The notes: generated by a model not told the origin, from the sequence alone. DNA of 64,000 bases from Magnetaquiglobus sp039908105 (GCA_039908105.1 JAMOBI010000007.1:8032-72031), one strand, 5' to 3'. Shown: positions 41,447 through 50,360, numbered from the stretch's first letter. Numbers and translations: made by a program.

Positions 41447-42436
41447 ATGACCATTGTTGCCGTTGCCGACTCCTGGAAACGGGGGAGGGATTTCCTGGGT
41501 GTTCCGCATGCCGTTCTGGGGGGTGCCATGTCGTGGCTTTCCGAGCGGCATCTGGTGGCGGCCATCTCCAATGCCGGTGGTTTCGGCGTGTTGGCCACGG
41601 GCAGTATGCCGGTTGAGATGGCACGCGCCGAGGTGCGTGCCACGCGCGCTTTGACCGACAAGCCGTTCGGCATCAATCTGATCGTCATGCATCCAGCCTT
41701 GGCTGACTATGTCGCCATGGTGGTGGAGGAGAAGATCAGCCACTGCGTGCTGGCGGGTGGTATGCCGAATCGCGAGATGGTCGAGGCGTTGCGCGCCGGT
41801 GGGGTGAAGGTGATGCTGTTCGCGCCGTCACTGGCCCTGGCCAAGCGGTTGATCCAGCGGGGGGTGGATGCGTTGATCATCGAGGGGCATGAGGCGGGGG
41901 GGCATGTGGGTCCGGTTTCGACGCTGGTGCTCGCCCAGGAGATTTTGCCGCATATCAAAGAAGTGCCGGTATTCATCGCCGGGGGTATCGCCGATGGCGC
42001 GATGACCGCGGCCATGGTCTCGCTGGGTGCGGCTGGGGTGCAGGTGGGTACCCGTTTCGTCTGTGCCGGGGAGTGCGTCGCCCATCCGAACTTCAAGCAG
42101 AAGTTTATTCAGGCGCAGGCGCGCGATGCGGTGGTGACGGTGCAGTTCGACCCGGCGTTGCCGGTGATTCCGGTGCGTGCGCTGGCAAACAAGGGGACCG
42201 AGCGGTTCAATCAATTGCAGCTCGAATTGGTGCGGCAAGTGCGTGAGGGGAGCAAGGCGCGCGCCGATGCCCAGCTGGAGCTGGAGCACTTCTGGGCTGG
42301 TGCATTGCGGCGTGCGGCCATCGATGGGGATGTCGAATACGGTTCGGTGATGGCCGGCCAGAGTGTGGGCCTGGTGAAGGCGATTCAGCCGGCGGCCACG
42401 ATCATCGGCGAGCTGGTCGAACGGATCGGTGGGTGA
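41447..42436 (+). CDS. FMN-dependent nitronate monooxygenase / FabK-like enoyl reductase family protein
   Basis: 329 residues of the same flavin TIM-barrel superfamily as the gene at 3798, but of the shorter type. The FMN motifs are VLGGAMSWLSERHLVAAISNAGGFGVLA, EGHEAGGHVG and FIAGGIADGAMTAAMVSLGAAGVQVGTRF. Either nitronate monooxygenase or enoyl-ACP reductase II (FabK) activity is possible; without a fatty-acid gene context I leave it open. ATG at 41447 follows CGGAG by 11 bp. Confidence 0.82.
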   Translation: MTIVAVADSWKRGRDFLGVPHAVLGGAMSWLSERHLVAAISNAGGFGVLATGSMPVEMARAEVRATRALTDKPFGINLIVMHPALADYVAMVVEEKISHCVLAGGMPNREMVEALRAGGVKVMLFAPSLALAKRLIQRGVDALIIEGHEAGGHVGPVSTLVLAQEILPHIKEVPVFIAGGIADGAMTAAMVSLGAAGVQVGTRFVCAGECVAHPNFKQKFIQAQARDAVVTVQFDPALPVIPVRALANKGTERFNQLQLELVRQVREGSKARADAQLELEHFWAGALRRAAIDGDVEYGSVMAGQSVGLVKAIQPAATIIGELVERIGG

Positions 42437-42502
42437 GGGGAGGAGGCGTTGCCCCTATTTTACAACCCTGCATGATTGTTGAACAGGTTTTTAAGGTGCG
42501 AT

Positions 42503-42808
42503 ATGGATCCACAGTATTTATTGCCGCAGCCGATTTTGAGCGAATTTTGTCAGAGGAGAGGCATTCATCGTCTCGCGCTGTTTGGTTCCGTTCTGCATGG
42601 GCAGGATCGTTCGGACAGCGATGTGGATCTGTTGGCGGAGTTCGTTCCCGGTCAGGCGCCGGACTATTTTTCCCTGATCGAAATGGAAGAGGAGTTGTCC
42701 GGCCTGCTCGCAGGACGCAAGGTCGATTTGCGTACCTTGGGGGAGTTGAGTCGTTATTTTCGGGATCGGGTGTTGGAAACGGCGCGGGTCGAATATGTCG
42801 CGGGATGA
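42503..42808 (+). CDS. mntA: MntA-type nucleotidyltransferase antitoxin
   Basis: 101 residues. LFGSVLHGQDRSDSDVDLL fits GS-X10-D-X-D. MntA enzymes inactivate HepT by polyAMPylation of a tyrosine near its active site. AAGGTG precedes the ATG. The gene overlaps the HepT gene by 14 bp, the same overlap seen in the MNT/HEPN pair at 12566. Confidence 0.88.
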   Translation: MDPQYLLPQPILSEFCQRRGIHRLALFGSVLHGQDRSDSDVDLLAEFVPGQAPDYFSLIEMEEELSGLLAGRKVDLRTLGELSRYFRDRVLETARVEYVAG

Positions 42809-43154
42809 GTGCGTGCCGCTGCACCACATGTTGGACGCAGCCACCGATGCCTTGAGCTTTGTCGAGGGGCGAATCATGGCCGATTTGCATTCGGATCGGA
42901 TGCTGCTGCATGCCTTGATCCGGTGTCTGGAGGTGATCGGTGAGGCGGCTGGTGATCTCTCGGGGGATTGTCGTGGTCGTGTGGATCATTTACCGTTGCG
43001 TGCCATGATTGCCATGCGCAATCGGTTGATTCATGGTTATTTTGATGTGGATGCTGAGATTGTCTGGCGGACCGTGACGCAAAGATTGCCGGAGTTGGTG
43101 CTGCAATTGCGAGCACTGTTGTTGGAAATCGATCGACAAACAGAGCCGAAATAA
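42795..43154 (+). CDS. hepT: HepT-type HEPN ribonuclease toxin
   Basis: 119 residues of the DUF86/HepT family. The active-site motif R-X4-H-X-Y is intact in MRNRLIHGYFDVD, where the Tyr is the residue modified by MntA in characterised systems. The helices LLHALIRCLEVIGEAAGDLS match the family. This pair looks complete and functional. Confidence 0.9.
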   Translation: MSRDECVPLHHMLDAATDALSFVEGRIMADLHSDRMLLHALIRCLEVIGEAAGDLSGDCRGRVDHLPLRAMIAMRNRLIHGYFDVDAEIVWRTVTQRLPELVLQLRALLLEIDRQTEPK

Positions 43155-43327
43155 CCGACTGTTCGTGATTTGCCAAACAGCATCGTTGGATCCGCCCCGG
43201 CAAAAACGCCCTTTCTTGAGTCGGGCAGAAACTGCCGGGCAGGAGGATCTTGCCTGGCGTCGATACACACTCCTTGCCCAACAGGCGCCAAACCTTCCCA
43301 ACAAAGCCTATCAAAGCTCTTGTCAGT

Positions 43328-43344
43328 CTGGCACGTCGCTTGAA
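43328..43344 (+). promoter_or_regulatory. Sigma-54-like element before fliK
   Basis: CTGGCACGTCGCTTGAA fits the -24 box (TGGCACG) and the spacing to -12 exactly, but the -12 box reads TTGA instead of TTGC. It lies 60 bp before the fliK start. The related motif before flgD has the same TTGA, which makes chance less likely. Confidence 0.4.
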
Positions 43345-43404
43345 TGCGGATGTTTCGGATGCTGTTTTTTTAATGAATCCGAACCTGTTGCGGAGAGTCT
43401 TGCC

Positions 43405-44727
43405 ATGACCTTGTCGCCGATGTTCTTGCCCCGGGTGGAGTCGCGTCCGCCCGCCTCGTCCGAGCGGCCTCCGGTCGCCAGATCCGCCGAGGAGGAGAGC
43501 AACCGTTTCTTCGAGCAGGCGCTGCAACGGGCCGAAATTCGCAAATCCTCCGAGGTCGCCGAGCGTGACGAGGCGCGTGCCGATGCCCGTTCCGAGGCTG
43601 CGGATCGCGATCGTGATGCGGCCCAGGATGCTGCCGAGGCTGCTGACACGCGGGAGGCCCGCGAGGCGCGGAAGGCGGCCCAGCAGGAGGATGCCGAAGC
43701 TGTTGACGCGCGCAAGGGCGAAACAAAAGAGCCGAAACCGGGCGAGGAGGTCGACTCTGCCGCAGCGGTGGATGAGAAGACGTTGCGGGAGTTGGTCAAC
43801 GCCAACGGCAAGTCCCGTCCGATCCGTGGCAAGAAGGGGGAAGAACCGGCCTGGCTCGCCATGCCCCATGCGGCGCTGTTGGCCTCTGGGGCCGGCTCTC
43901 ATGGATCGGCGTCAGTCGGTGAGTCGCCCCTGCCGTTTTTGTCCGGCGTTTCCGCCAATATCCCGTCACAGGGCGTTCAATCGGGCGTGCCGCAGTCGTC
44001 TGGAGTTGACGGAGGAGTCAATCCAACCCTGTTGGGTCAGGCGCCGGTCGAAGGTGCTGTGCAGGCCAATCTGGCGCGGGGTCTGGCCGAATCGGTTGGA
44101 ACCCGTGGTCAAGCGCGTGTTGATCTCAATTTGCCAGCTTCCATGACGGCAGCGGAAGACAAAAACGACTTCGCTTTCGCCATGCGTCTGGTTTCCGATG
44201 GCGCTCGTGCCGTGGATGAAAAGCCGGCCATCTCTTCCCAGAACACCCTCTCTCCCCAATCCTCCAGCTTTGGCGACGAACTGGCCGGTGAGGTCGGACG
44301 GTTGCGGATCATCTCGCGTGCCGGTGGTGCCGAGCAGGTGCGCATCTCCTTGAATCCGCGTGAATTGGGCAGCCTGGACATGCGTCTGACCGTGGATGGT
44401 GATCATCAGGTCCATCTGATGATCACAGCGGAATCGGACGCGGCGCGTGAGGCGCTCAACAAGCAGTTGCCGCAGTTGCGCGAGGCGCTGGCGCGTCAGA
44501 ACCTGGGCATGGGCGAGGTAACGGTGCATGTCGATGACGGCAGCGGTGGGGGTGCGGCACCGCAATGGGGTTTCGATGGGGGCAACGGCACCACCGAGGA
44601 GCGGCGTGAAGCACTCTTTTGGCGTTCGGGGCGCGGTCAGGATGAGGGGGTCAGGCCGCTCGCGGAGGGTGTTCCGCCACCGCCGAGCGTCAACCGGTCG
44701 GTTTCGGGCTTGAGTCTGTTCGCTTGA
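43405..44727 (+). CDS. fliK: Flagellar hook-length control protein FliK
   Basis: 440 residues. The long N-terminal part is low-complexity, charged and Ala-rich (the secreted ruler region). The C-terminal Flg_hook domain (~290-385) reads VRISLNPRELGSLDMRLTVDGDHQVHLMITAESDAAREAL, the substrate-specificity switch that contacts FlhB. GGAGAG precedes the ATG at 43405 by 8 bp. First gene of the flagellar block. Confidence 0.88.
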   Translation: MTLSPMFLPRVESRPPASSERPPVARSAEEESNRFFEQALQRAEIRKSSEVAERDEARADARSEAADRDRDAAQDAAEAADTREAREARKAAQQEDAEAVDARKGETKEPKPGEEVDSAAAVDEKTLRELVNANGKSRPIRGKKGEEPAWLAMPHAALLASGAGSHGSASVGESPLPFLSGVSANIPSQGVQSGVPQSSGVDGGVNPTLLGQAPVEGAVQANLARGLAESVGTRGQARVDLNLPASMTAAEDKNDFAFAMRLVSDGARAVDEKPAISSQNTLSPQSSSFGDELAGEVGRLRIISRAGGAEQVRISLNPRELGSLDMRLTVDGDHQVHLMITAESDAAREALNKQLPQLREALARQNLGMGEVTVHVDDGSGGGAAPQWGFDGGNGTTEERREALFWRSGRGQDEGVRPLAEGVPPPPSVNRSVSGLSLFA

Positions 44728-44734
44728 TGCAAGT

Positions 44735-44751
44735 TTGGCGTGAATCTTGAA
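44735..44751 (+). promoter_or_regulatory. Sigma-54-like element before flgD
   Basis: TTGGCGTGAATCTTGAA has the GG at -24 and TTGA at -12 with the same spacing as the element at 43328. It is 78 bp before the flgD start. The match is weaker (GCGTG for GCACG). Confidence 0.35.
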
Positions 44752-44828
44752 TAAAAGTGTTTCAGGTCTCTTGTCGGCTGATTGCGCGCTGACGCCTGGA
44801 TGGCTCGAACGATGTTACAGGAGTACGG

Positions 44829-45488
44829 ATGATGACGACTGCGGTGAGTAATGCCGCCACGACGACGGCGACCGGTTCTTCGACTTCGCTCAACAAAAAC
44901 GCGCAGAGTGCTGAGGAGTTGCGGACCGATTTTTTGAAGCTTTTGACCGCGCAGTTGCAGTACCAGGATCCGCTCGAGCCGGTACAAAACACCGAATTCA
45001 CCAGTCAGATGGCGCAATTCACCGGTCTGGGTGAACAGCAGAAGAGCAATGAGTTGTTGGCCAAACTGATCGCGGCCCAGAACGTCAATCAGCTGAACCA
45101 GGCGGTCTCCTACATCGGCAAGGTGGCGGTGGTCGATGGTAATCAAACCACCCTGACCGGTGGGTCGGGTGCGGTCCGCTTCGAGATGCCGAGCGCCGGG
45201 AAGGCGACGATCAATGTTTATGACGCCAATGGCCGTGTGGTCGAGTCGATGCCGGAACAACTGTTCGGCGCGGGTAGCCAGAAGGTCTCCCTGAACGGTT
45301 CCGATCTGGCGGATGGCACCTATACCTTCTCGGTCACCATGACCGATGCCCGGGGGATCGTCCAATCGGTGCCGACGCTGGAGGCCGGCGTGGTACAGGC
45401 GGTGATCAACGACTCCACCGGCGTGGTCCTGGAGATGAACGGGCGCAAGATCAACATCGCCGATGTGCGTCAGGTCGAGCAGGGTTGA
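44829..45488 (+). CDS. flgD: Flagellar hook-capping protein FlgD
   Basis: 219 residues. The N-terminal DFLKLLTAQLQYQDPLEPVQNTEFTSQMAQFT is the FlgD signature, followed by Fn3/tudor-like domains (FEMPSAGKATINVYDANGRVV; LADGTYTFSVTMTDARG). It caps the growing hook for FlgE polymerisation. AGGAG precedes the first ATG. Confidence 0.95.
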   Translation: MMTTAVSNAATTTATGSSTSLNKNAQSAEELRTDFLKLLTAQLQYQDPLEPVQNTEFTSQMAQFTGLGEQQKSNELLAKLIAAQNVNQLNQAVSYIGKVAVVDGNQTTLTGGSGAVRFEMPSAGKATINVYDANGRVVESMPEQLFGAGSQKVSLNGSDLADGTYTFSVTMTDARGIVQSVPTLEAGVVQAVINDSTGVVLEMNGRKINIADVRQVEQG

Positions 45489-45549
45489 TTTTGAGCAAGA
45501 CATTCAATCAATAAAAGACCTCGGGGTCCATTTTCACGGAGAGCTTTTC

Positions 45550-46821
45550 ATGTCCATTCTGCAAGCGATGTATTCCGGTTCCAGCGCCTTGATCAACTTC
45601 GGCGAAGCGATGACCGTGATCGGCAACAACCTGGCCAACGCCAATACCACCGCCTTCAAGGGGAGTACCTCCCAGTTCCAGGATGTGCTGATCCAGACCG
45701 TGGGCACCAATGGTGTCGGCAGCATGAACCAGGTGGGTACCGGCGTGGGGCTGGCCGATATTCAGCAGAACATGAAGCAGGGGACCGCGATCTCCACTTC
45801 CAATGTCACCGACATGAGCATCGACGGGCGCGGCTTCTTCAAGGTGCGCGACAGCTCGCTTTCGAGCAAGCTGAACTCCCTGGCTCTGCCCATGGATGTT
45901 TTCTACACCCGGGCCGGTGCCTTTGAGAAGGACAAGGAGGGTTATCTGGTCGCCTCCGGCGGTGGTCAACGTCTGCAAGGATGGAAACTGGACGAGAACG
46001 GCAATCACAAGGTCTCCGGCGAGGCGGGTGTACAGGATATCCAGGTGCCGGTCGCCAATGAGAATCTCTGCGCGGCCAGCACCCAGGTGTCCATTCCGGT
46101 CAATCTGGATGATCGTCCGACCGCAGCGCTGCCGTTCAACACCTCGGTGCGCGTTTACGACTCCAAGGGCAATCCGCACAGCCTTCGCCTGGAGTTCAAC
46201 CGCACCACCAATGCCAACGAGTGGTCCTGGACCGCCCAGGAGCAGGATATGACCACCGGTAATCTGGTCGGTACGGCGAGCGCAGCCAATATTCTGGAAT
46301 TCGACGAGAGCGGTCATTACAAGAGCGGCAGCCCGGTGGATTTGGAGTTTACGCTGGCCAACGGCTCCACCACGCCCTTGAAGATCGCCTTCGATCTGTC
46401 GAGCAGCACCCAGGTGGCGAGCGAATCGGCCACCGGCAACTGGACCGCCGACGGCTATCCGCCGGGGAATCTCGATTCCCTGGCCGTGGACCGCGATGGC
46501 ATTGTTTCCGGTCATTACACCAATGGCCAGACCCGCAAGATGTTCCAGGTAGCCCTGGTGGACTTTTCCAACGAGAATGCCCTGGAGCAGATCGGCGCCA
46601 ATCTCTACAAGCCGACCGTGCAGTCCGGACAGCCGATGATCGGCGTGCCGCAGAGCAGCCGGTTGGGGAGCATCGCCTCCAATTCGTTGGAGCAGTCCAA
46701 CGTGGATATCTCCAACGAGTTCATCCGCATGATCACCACGCAACGCGGCTTCCAGGCCAATTCGCGCATCGTGTCGGTTTCGGATGGCATGTTAGAGGAG
46801 TTGATCTCGTTGAAACGGTGA
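45550..46821 (+). CDS. flgE: Flagellar hook protein FlgE
   Basis: 423 residues. The N-terminal rod/hook motif is MSILQAMYSGSSALIN, then VIGNNLANANTTAFK, and the C-terminus NVDISNEFIRMITTQRGFQANSRIVSVSDGML forms the D0 coiled coil. GGAGAG lies 7 bp before the ATG. It follows flgD by 61 bp, consistent with hook-cap and hook synthesis together. Confidence 0.95.
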   Translation: MSILQAMYSGSSALINFGEAMTVIGNNLANANTTAFKGSTSQFQDVLIQTVGTNGVGSMNQVGTGVGLADIQQNMKQGTAISTSNVTDMSIDGRGFFKVRDSSLSSKLNSLALPMDVFYTRAGAFEKDKEGYLVASGGGQRLQGWKLDENGNHKVSGEAGVQDIQVPVANENLCAASTQVSIPVNLDDRPTAALPFNTSVRVYDSKGNPHSLRLEFNRTTNANEWSWTAQEQDMTTGNLVGTASAANILEFDESGHYKSGSPVDLEFTLANGSTTPLKIAFDLSSSTQVASESATGNWTADGYPPGNLDSLAVDRDGIVSGHYTNGQTRKMFQVALVDFSNENALEQIGANLYKPTVQSGQPMIGVPQSSRLGSIASNSLEQSNVDISNEFIRMITTQRGFQANSRIVSVSDGMLEELISLKR

Positions 46822-46935
46822 TGATGGCGCGATCCTCGTGTCATTTGGGCTGATAAGGCTTTGTGCATGGCGTCGCGGTTTGTTAACTTGAAACCGATCC
46901 CAACACACTCGGTATGAAAACAAAGGAAGGGTCTC

Positions 46936-47526
46936 ATGGCGGACGAAGCGGAGCAAGAATCGGGGGGTGGCAAGGGGGGATTGATGAAAATCATTCTCCC
47001 ATTGGTGGCCCTGTTGGTGGGTGTGGGTGGCGGCTATTTCATCGGCTCGTCCATGGGAAGCAAGCAGGTCGCCGAGGCTGAGAAACTGGAGCCGACCCCG
47101 GAACAGAAGGCCAAGAAACCCGGAGAGATGGTTGGAGCCATGTTCAAGCTCGACCCGTTCGTGGTCAATTTGAACGAGACCAAGGGCAATCGCTATCTCA
47201 AGACCACCATTCAATTGGAGATGGATGATGGTGGCAAGAAAGCCGATGGCAAGGGCGAGAAGAAAGAGGGCGGTGGTGGTGGCGGTCACGGTGGTGGTGG
47301 CGAGTCCAAGGAAGCCGCCAAGTCGCCACTCGAACAGGAGTTGGAACGGCGCAAGCCACAGTTACAGGATCTGATCCTGGCGCTTCTGACCTCCAAATCC
47401 TCACGAGATTTGCAGGCTCTGGAAGGGAAGTTCCGCCTGCGTGAGGAGCTTCTGGTCCGGATCAATACGGTCTTGTTGAATGGATCCATTACACAGGTCT
47501 ATTTCACGGAATTCGTCATTCAATAA
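46936..47526 (+). CDS. fliL: Flagellar basal-body protein FliL
   Basis: 196 residues. One TM helix (IILPLVALLVGVGGGYFIG) precedes a periplasmic domain with FKLDPFVVNLNETKGNRYLKTTIQLEM and a C-terminal FRLREELLVRINTVLLNGSITQVYFTEFVIQ, the FliL fold around the stator. A Lys/Gly/His-rich insertion (GKGEKKEGGGGGGHGGGG) interrupts the periplasmic domain and is absent in E. coli FliL. Confidence 0.92.
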   Translation: MADEAEQESGGGKGGLMKIILPLVALLVGVGGGYFIGSSMGSKQVAEAEKLEPTPEQKAKKPGEMVGAMFKLDPFVVNLNETKGNRYLKTTIQLEMDDGGKKADGKGEKKEGGGGGGHGGGGESKEAAKSPLEQELERRKPQLQDLILALLTSKSSRDLQALEGKFRLREELLVRINTVLLNGSITQVYFTEFVIQ

Positions 47527-47558
47527 CCGTCGGGCGTGCGCTTCGAACTGGAAATACG

Positions 47559-48554
47559 ATGACTCAGATTCTATCATCAGAAGAGATCGACGCCTTGATG
47601 GCGGGTCTGGACGACGGATCTCTTAACTTTGAAGAAGCCGAGGATGCCAAGGAAAAGCAGGAGGAGAAAAAGGTCACCTCCTTCTTCTTTGGGCAGAAGA
47701 CGGCCATCCGGGTAGGTGCCTTGCCTGGATTGGACCTGATCAACGAGCATCTGGCATCGCAACTCTCCTTCAAGCTGACCCAGAAGGTGGGGAGCGAGGT
47801 GCGCGTACAGCACAAATCCACGACCAACCAGATCTTCGGTCGTTTTCTGCACGGTCTGGATCCGCCGATCTTCATCAATATTTTGCGGGTCGAGCCGTCG
47901 CAGGCGATGAGCCTGTTGTCCATCGACGGCGAGGTCATGTACCATATTCTTGAAGGTTTTTTTGGCGGTACGGGCGATTCGGAACGACCGTTCCTGCGCA
48001 ACTTCTCGCCCTTTGAGATGAAGGTCATCGACCGCATCATGGATGTGACCCGCGAGCAGATCGAACTCTCGTGGAAGAAGCTTGATAACTCCTTCAAGCT
48101 GGTGTTGACCCGATGGGAAAACCAGCCGCAGTTCGCAGCGGTGATGCCGCTGGATGAGACGGTGTTTCTGATCTCGTTTGCGGTGGAGGTGGGCGATTCG
48201 GAAGGGACGTTGACCATCTGCTATCCGGCGGTGATTCTGGAGCTGTTCAAGCAGCAGCTCAAGGTGGGTTTCCAGCAAAAGGAGATGGTGGAGGGCTCGA
48301 CCGCCTGGATCGATGCCTTGAACCATCAGTTGGGTCTGGTGCCGCTGGAGATTTCATCGGTGGTCTCCCGGGAGAAGATGAGCGTGCGGGAGATGTTGAA
48401 TCTGTCGGTGGGCGATGTGATCCCCCTTTCCAACGAACTCTCCGAGGAGATGGACCTGGAGGTGGAAGGGCAGGCCAAATATCGATGCCTGGCCGGAATC
48501 GTGGACGGAAAGCGGGCGGTTCGTGTCACCCAGGTCCTGCCGCTTGACAAGTGA
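47559..48554 (+). CDS. fliM: Flagellar motor switch protein FliM
   Basis: 331 residues. The N-terminal CheY-binding segment is ILSSEEIDALMAGLDDG. The middle domain carries the inverted-repeat CheC fold, and the C-terminus (SVREMLNLSVGDVIPLSNELSEEMDLEVEGQAKYRCLAGIVDGKRAVRV) is the SpoA/FliN-like C-ring domain. It receives the CheY-P signal from the operon at 29-40 kb. Confidence 0.96.
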   Translation: MTQILSSEEIDALMAGLDDGSLNFEEAEDAKEKQEEKKVTSFFFGQKTAIRVGALPGLDLINEHLASQLSFKLTQKVGSEVRVQHKSTTNQIFGRFLHGLDPPIFINILRVEPSQAMSLLSIDGEVMYHILEGFFGGTGDSERPFLRNFSPFEMKVIDRIMDVTREQIELSWKKLDNSFKLVLTRWENQPQFAAVMPLDETVFLISFAVEVGDSEGTLTICYPAVILELFKQQLKVGFQQKEMVEGSTAWIDALNHQLGLVPLEISSVVSREKMSVREMLNLSVGDVIPLSNELSEEMDLEVEGQAKYRCLAGIVDGKRAVRVTQVLPLDK

Positions 48555-48594
48555 CGCGCTTAAATACGGTTTTATATAAGAAGACGAGGTGGCT

Positions 48595-48972
48595 ATGGAC
48601 GATACGGGTGCGTTGTTGGATCCCAGCATTCTCAGTGAGCTGGAGCTGGGAGGCGGTGGCGGCGGTGAGAGATCCGCTTCGTCGGGCGGCGGCAGCATGG
48701 CGGTCAATGAGAAGAACATGGAGCTTCTCATGGATGTGCCGCTGGAGATCTCGGTGCGTCTGGGCGGGGTGAAAATGCAGATCCGCGACCTGTTGAAGCT
48801 CAACAAGGGTTCGTTGATCGAGCTGGGCCGCGAGGCGGACGATCCGTTGGAAATTCACGTCAACAATCGTCTGTTGGCTTACGGCGAAGTGGTGATGATC
48901 AAGGACAAGCTTGGCATTCGCATCACCGACATCGTCTCCTTGAGTGAGCGGCTGGAGAATCTGCGTCGATGA
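48595..48972 (+). CDS. fliN: Flagellar motor switch protein FliN
   Basis: 125 residues. The SpoA domain reads LLMDVPLEISVRLGGVKMQIRDLLKLNKGSLIELGREADDPLEIHVNNRLLAYGEVVMIKDKLGIRITDIV, nearly canonical. A Gly/Ser-rich N-terminus precedes it. GAGGTG is close to the ATG at 48595; a GTG at 48589 is an alternative. It overlaps fliO by ATGA. Confidence 0.95.
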   Translation: MDDTGALLDPSILSELELGGGGGGERSASSGGGSMAVNEKNMELLMDVPLEISVRLGGVKMQIRDLLKLNKGSLIELGREADDPLEIHVNNRLLAYGEVVMIKDKLGIRITDIVSLSERLENLRR

Positions 48973-49352
48973 GGGCAGTTCCTGCCGCGCTTTTGACTGG
49001 TACGCTTGCTGCGCTGGTCTGGATCGGTGTCGGAATTCCGACACTCTGGGCAGCCGATGGCGCCGAACCGGTCGATCTGCTCGGCGAGGCGACGCGCATC
49101 GCCGGTTATCTGTTGCTGCTCGTCGCGTTGGGGGCTGTGGCCGTCCGGGTGGGTCGCAAGTATGCGCCGCAGATGGGGGGCACTGGTCCGATCCGCATCG
49201 AGGATGGTCGCAATTTCTCCCCAGGGGTCGGGGTGCGTCTGGTACGTGTCGGTTCGCGTGCCTGGCTGTTGGGCGTCTCGCGTGATCGGGTGACGCTCCT
49301 GGCTGAAATGAGCCCCGAGGATCTCGTCAACCTGAAAGGGTCGCAACCGTGA
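48969..49352 (+). CDS. fliO: Flagellar export assembly protein FliO
   Basis: 127 residues. A signal-like first helix and a TM helix (ATRIAGYLLLLVALGAVAVRV) precede a small cytoplasmic domain with VGVRLVRVGSRAWLLGVSRDRVTLLAEM, typical of FliO. It helps FliP assemble. It overlaps fliN and fliP by 4 bp on each side. Confidence 0.9.
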   Translation: MRAVPAALLTGTLAALVWIGVGIPTLWAADGAEPVDLLGEATRIAGYLLLLVALGAVAVRVGRKYAPQMGGTGPIRIEDGRNFSPGVGVRLVRVGSRAWLLGVSRDRVTLLAEMSPEDLVNLKGSQP

Positions 49353-50128
49353 ATTCCAGGGTGCGGAATTGGACGCTGGTGACGCTGCTGATGGCGGCAG
49401 TCGGCTGGTTTGTCTGGCCAGGAGTGGTTGACGCGGCCACCGTGGCACTGCCCGGCGTCAAGCTTTCCACCGGCGATGCAGCGGGTCGTGCTGATCCGGA
49501 GCAGGTGGGTGTCGGACTCCAGATTCTGGGGTTCATGACCCTTTTTTCGCTCGCCCCGGCGCTGCTGATCATGGTCACCTCGTTCACCCGTGTGATCGTG
49601 GTGATGTCTTTCGTTCGTCAGGCCATGGGTCTGCAGGGACAACCTCCGAACCAGGTACTCATCTCCCTGGCGCTCTTCATCACCTTCTTTGTGATGGGTC
49701 CGGTGTTCGACAAGGTCAACCAGGAGGCGATTCAGCCTTACATGGCCAAGAGCATCGGCGAGGAGCAGGCGTTGGAGCGGGCGATTGCGCCGGTGCGCTC
49801 CTTTATGTTGCGTCAGACACGCGCCAAGGATCTGGAGTTGTTCATGCGCTTGTCGGGTATCAAGCAGGCTCCGAGTCCGGCGGATACGCCGTTGCGTCTG
49901 ATCGTGCCGGCCTTCATGATTTCGGAGTTGAAGACCGCCTTCCAGATCGGGTTCATGATTTATCTGCCTTTTCTGATTATTGATATGGTGGTGGCCAGTG
50001 TGGTCATGTCCATGGGTATGATGATGTTGCCGCCATTGGTCATCTCCATGCCGGTGAAGTTGATTCTGTTCGTGTTGGTGGATGGTTGGGCGTTGGTGGT
50101 GGGGTCGTTGGTGCAGTCGTTCAAGTGA
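49349..50128 (+). CDS. fliP: Flagellar type III export gate protein FliP
   Basis: 259 residues with a cleavable signal peptide (ends near DAATVA) and four TM helices. Conserved features are FSLAPALLIMVTSFTRVIVVMSFVRQAMGLQGQPPNQVLISLALFITFFVM and VPAFMISELKTAFQIGFMIYLPFLIIDMVVASVVMSMGMMMLPP. GTG start overlapping fliO. The usual partners fliQ, fliR and flhB do not follow; a family A repeat does. Confidence 0.96.
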   Translation: MNSRVRNWTLVTLLMAAVGWFVWPGVVDAATVALPGVKLSTGDAAGRADPEQVGVGLQILGFMTLFSLAPALLIMVTSFTRVIVVMSFVRQAMGLQGQPPNQVLISLALFITFFVMGPVFDKVNQEAIQPYMAKSIGEEQALERAIAPVRSFMLRQTRAKDLELFMRLSGIKQAPSPADTPLRLIVPAFMISELKTAFQIGFMIYLPFLIIDMVVASVVMSMGMMMLPPLVISMPVKLILFVLVDGWALVVGSLVQSFK

Positions 50129-50137
50129 GGGCGGGAG

Positions 50138-50360
50138 TCAAAGCGCACTCTGCTTGGAATGTATGCTTTTAGTGGTGAAAAAAAAGAGAGGGTCTGGGAG
50201 ATTCCTCTCCCAGGGTTTTGCTTTTGATTTTGGCCTTTAGCGCGCTCTTCAAAAGAAGCGTTTTTCGCGTTTTTTGCGAAAAATGCGCCGCGCGCCGCTT
50301 TGGTTTTTCCAAGAGCCGTTTTGCGCTGTTTGCAAAACGGCTCTTGGAAAAAGCAGCGCC
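50138..50360 (+). repeat. Family A structured repeat, copy 6
   Basis: It starts CAAAGCGCACTCTGCTTGG 9 bp after fliP. The terminator-like hairpin and the second hairpin (GCGTTTTTCGC/GCGAAAAATGC) are intact. It carries the longest variable stem: TTTTTCCAAGAGCCGTTTTGC pairs perfectly with its complement over 21 bp (50304-50352), loop GCTGTTT. The right end is decayed and its exact limit is uncertain. Confidence 0.85.
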
